Assembly (NCBI GenBank): GCA_030524675.1
Contig: JAUNGE010000032.1
Span: 1-38,947, forward strand
DNA length: 38,947 nucleotides
Source: a bacterium
Lineage (GTDB): Bacteria > Bacillota > Clostridia > Lachnospirales > Lachnospiraceae
Direction: 5' to 3'
The notes beneath the pieces are model-generated. The model saw nothing but the letters and a program-made list of their open reading frames with translations. It made no database searches and had not been told where the DNA came from. Both the position numbers and the translations under genes were made by a program. Of the stretch, positions 38,839 to 38,947 are shown one piece after another (position 1 is the stretch's first letter; every line of letters begins with the position of its first letter).

Positions 38839-38947
38839 CTGCGAAAGTTCTGCCTGAGAGATGGAAAAAAGGGAATGTCTGTAAAGTATATCATGATGAT
38901 ACCAGGGTCAAAAGGTCAGAAATCCGATGCAAGCTTGCTTGCAAGAG
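38839..38947 (+). other. Window end, no gene seen
   Basis: The last 109 bases after xerD hold no convincing ORF start. The only structure noted is GCAAGCTTGCTTGC near 38932, a small palindrome-like sequence. Confidence 0.4.

Overview
The window is a chromosomal stretch of a spore-forming Firmicute, most likely a gut Lachnospiraceae (inference from spoIIM, the Rrf2-iscS-iscU set, the trxB/proC/pepC housekeeping genes and Tn916-type recombination genes). Two mobile elements lie side by side at its left end. No tRNA, rRNA or CRISPR array was recognised.

Region 1 (1 to about 3430) is the recombination end of a tyrosine-integrase element: a VapE-type primase-helicase, an iteron-like array of eight TTGACA words, a Tn916-type excisionase and a Tn916-type integrase followed by short direct repeats. 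Its other end is outside the window.

Region 2 (3597-15475, about 11.9 kb) is a complete element bounded by a 4-bp TGCC core. It has split a chromosomal low-molecular-weight protein tyrosine phosphatase (PTP) gene inside its active-site P-loop codons. It carries its own full-length PTP gene just inside the left end, where the host promoter would read into it. It encodes a large serine recombinase, a beta-helix surface protein, a ribbon-helix-helix protein divergent from a small sigma factor with palindromic operators, a promoter-leader-terminator control region, and an operon with an HK97-gp10-like protein and a terminase-small-subunit-like HTH protein. I see no relaxase, conjugation, replication, capsid or large terminase genes, so I read it as a candidate phage satellite rather than an ICE or a full prophage. 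By eye it contains no GGCC and no CCWGG, unlike both flanks.

Region 3 (15475-24656) begins with the severed 3' part of the host PTP. A five-gene operon follows: SWIM zinc-finger protein, HEAT-like protein, MoxR AAA+ ATPase, DUF5682/YehM-like protein and VWA protein. It resembles the poorly understood E. coli yeh (L-M-P-Q) set.

Region 4 (24700-38947) is ordinary chromosome: pepC, a MerR regulator, a MATE transporter, an SDR reductase on the minus strand, trxB, an SH3-NlpC/P60 cell-wall hydrolase, proC, an iscR-like/iscS/iscU Fe-S module with a clear autoregulatory promoter, then nudF, spoIIM and xerD, whose order resembles that in Bacillus.
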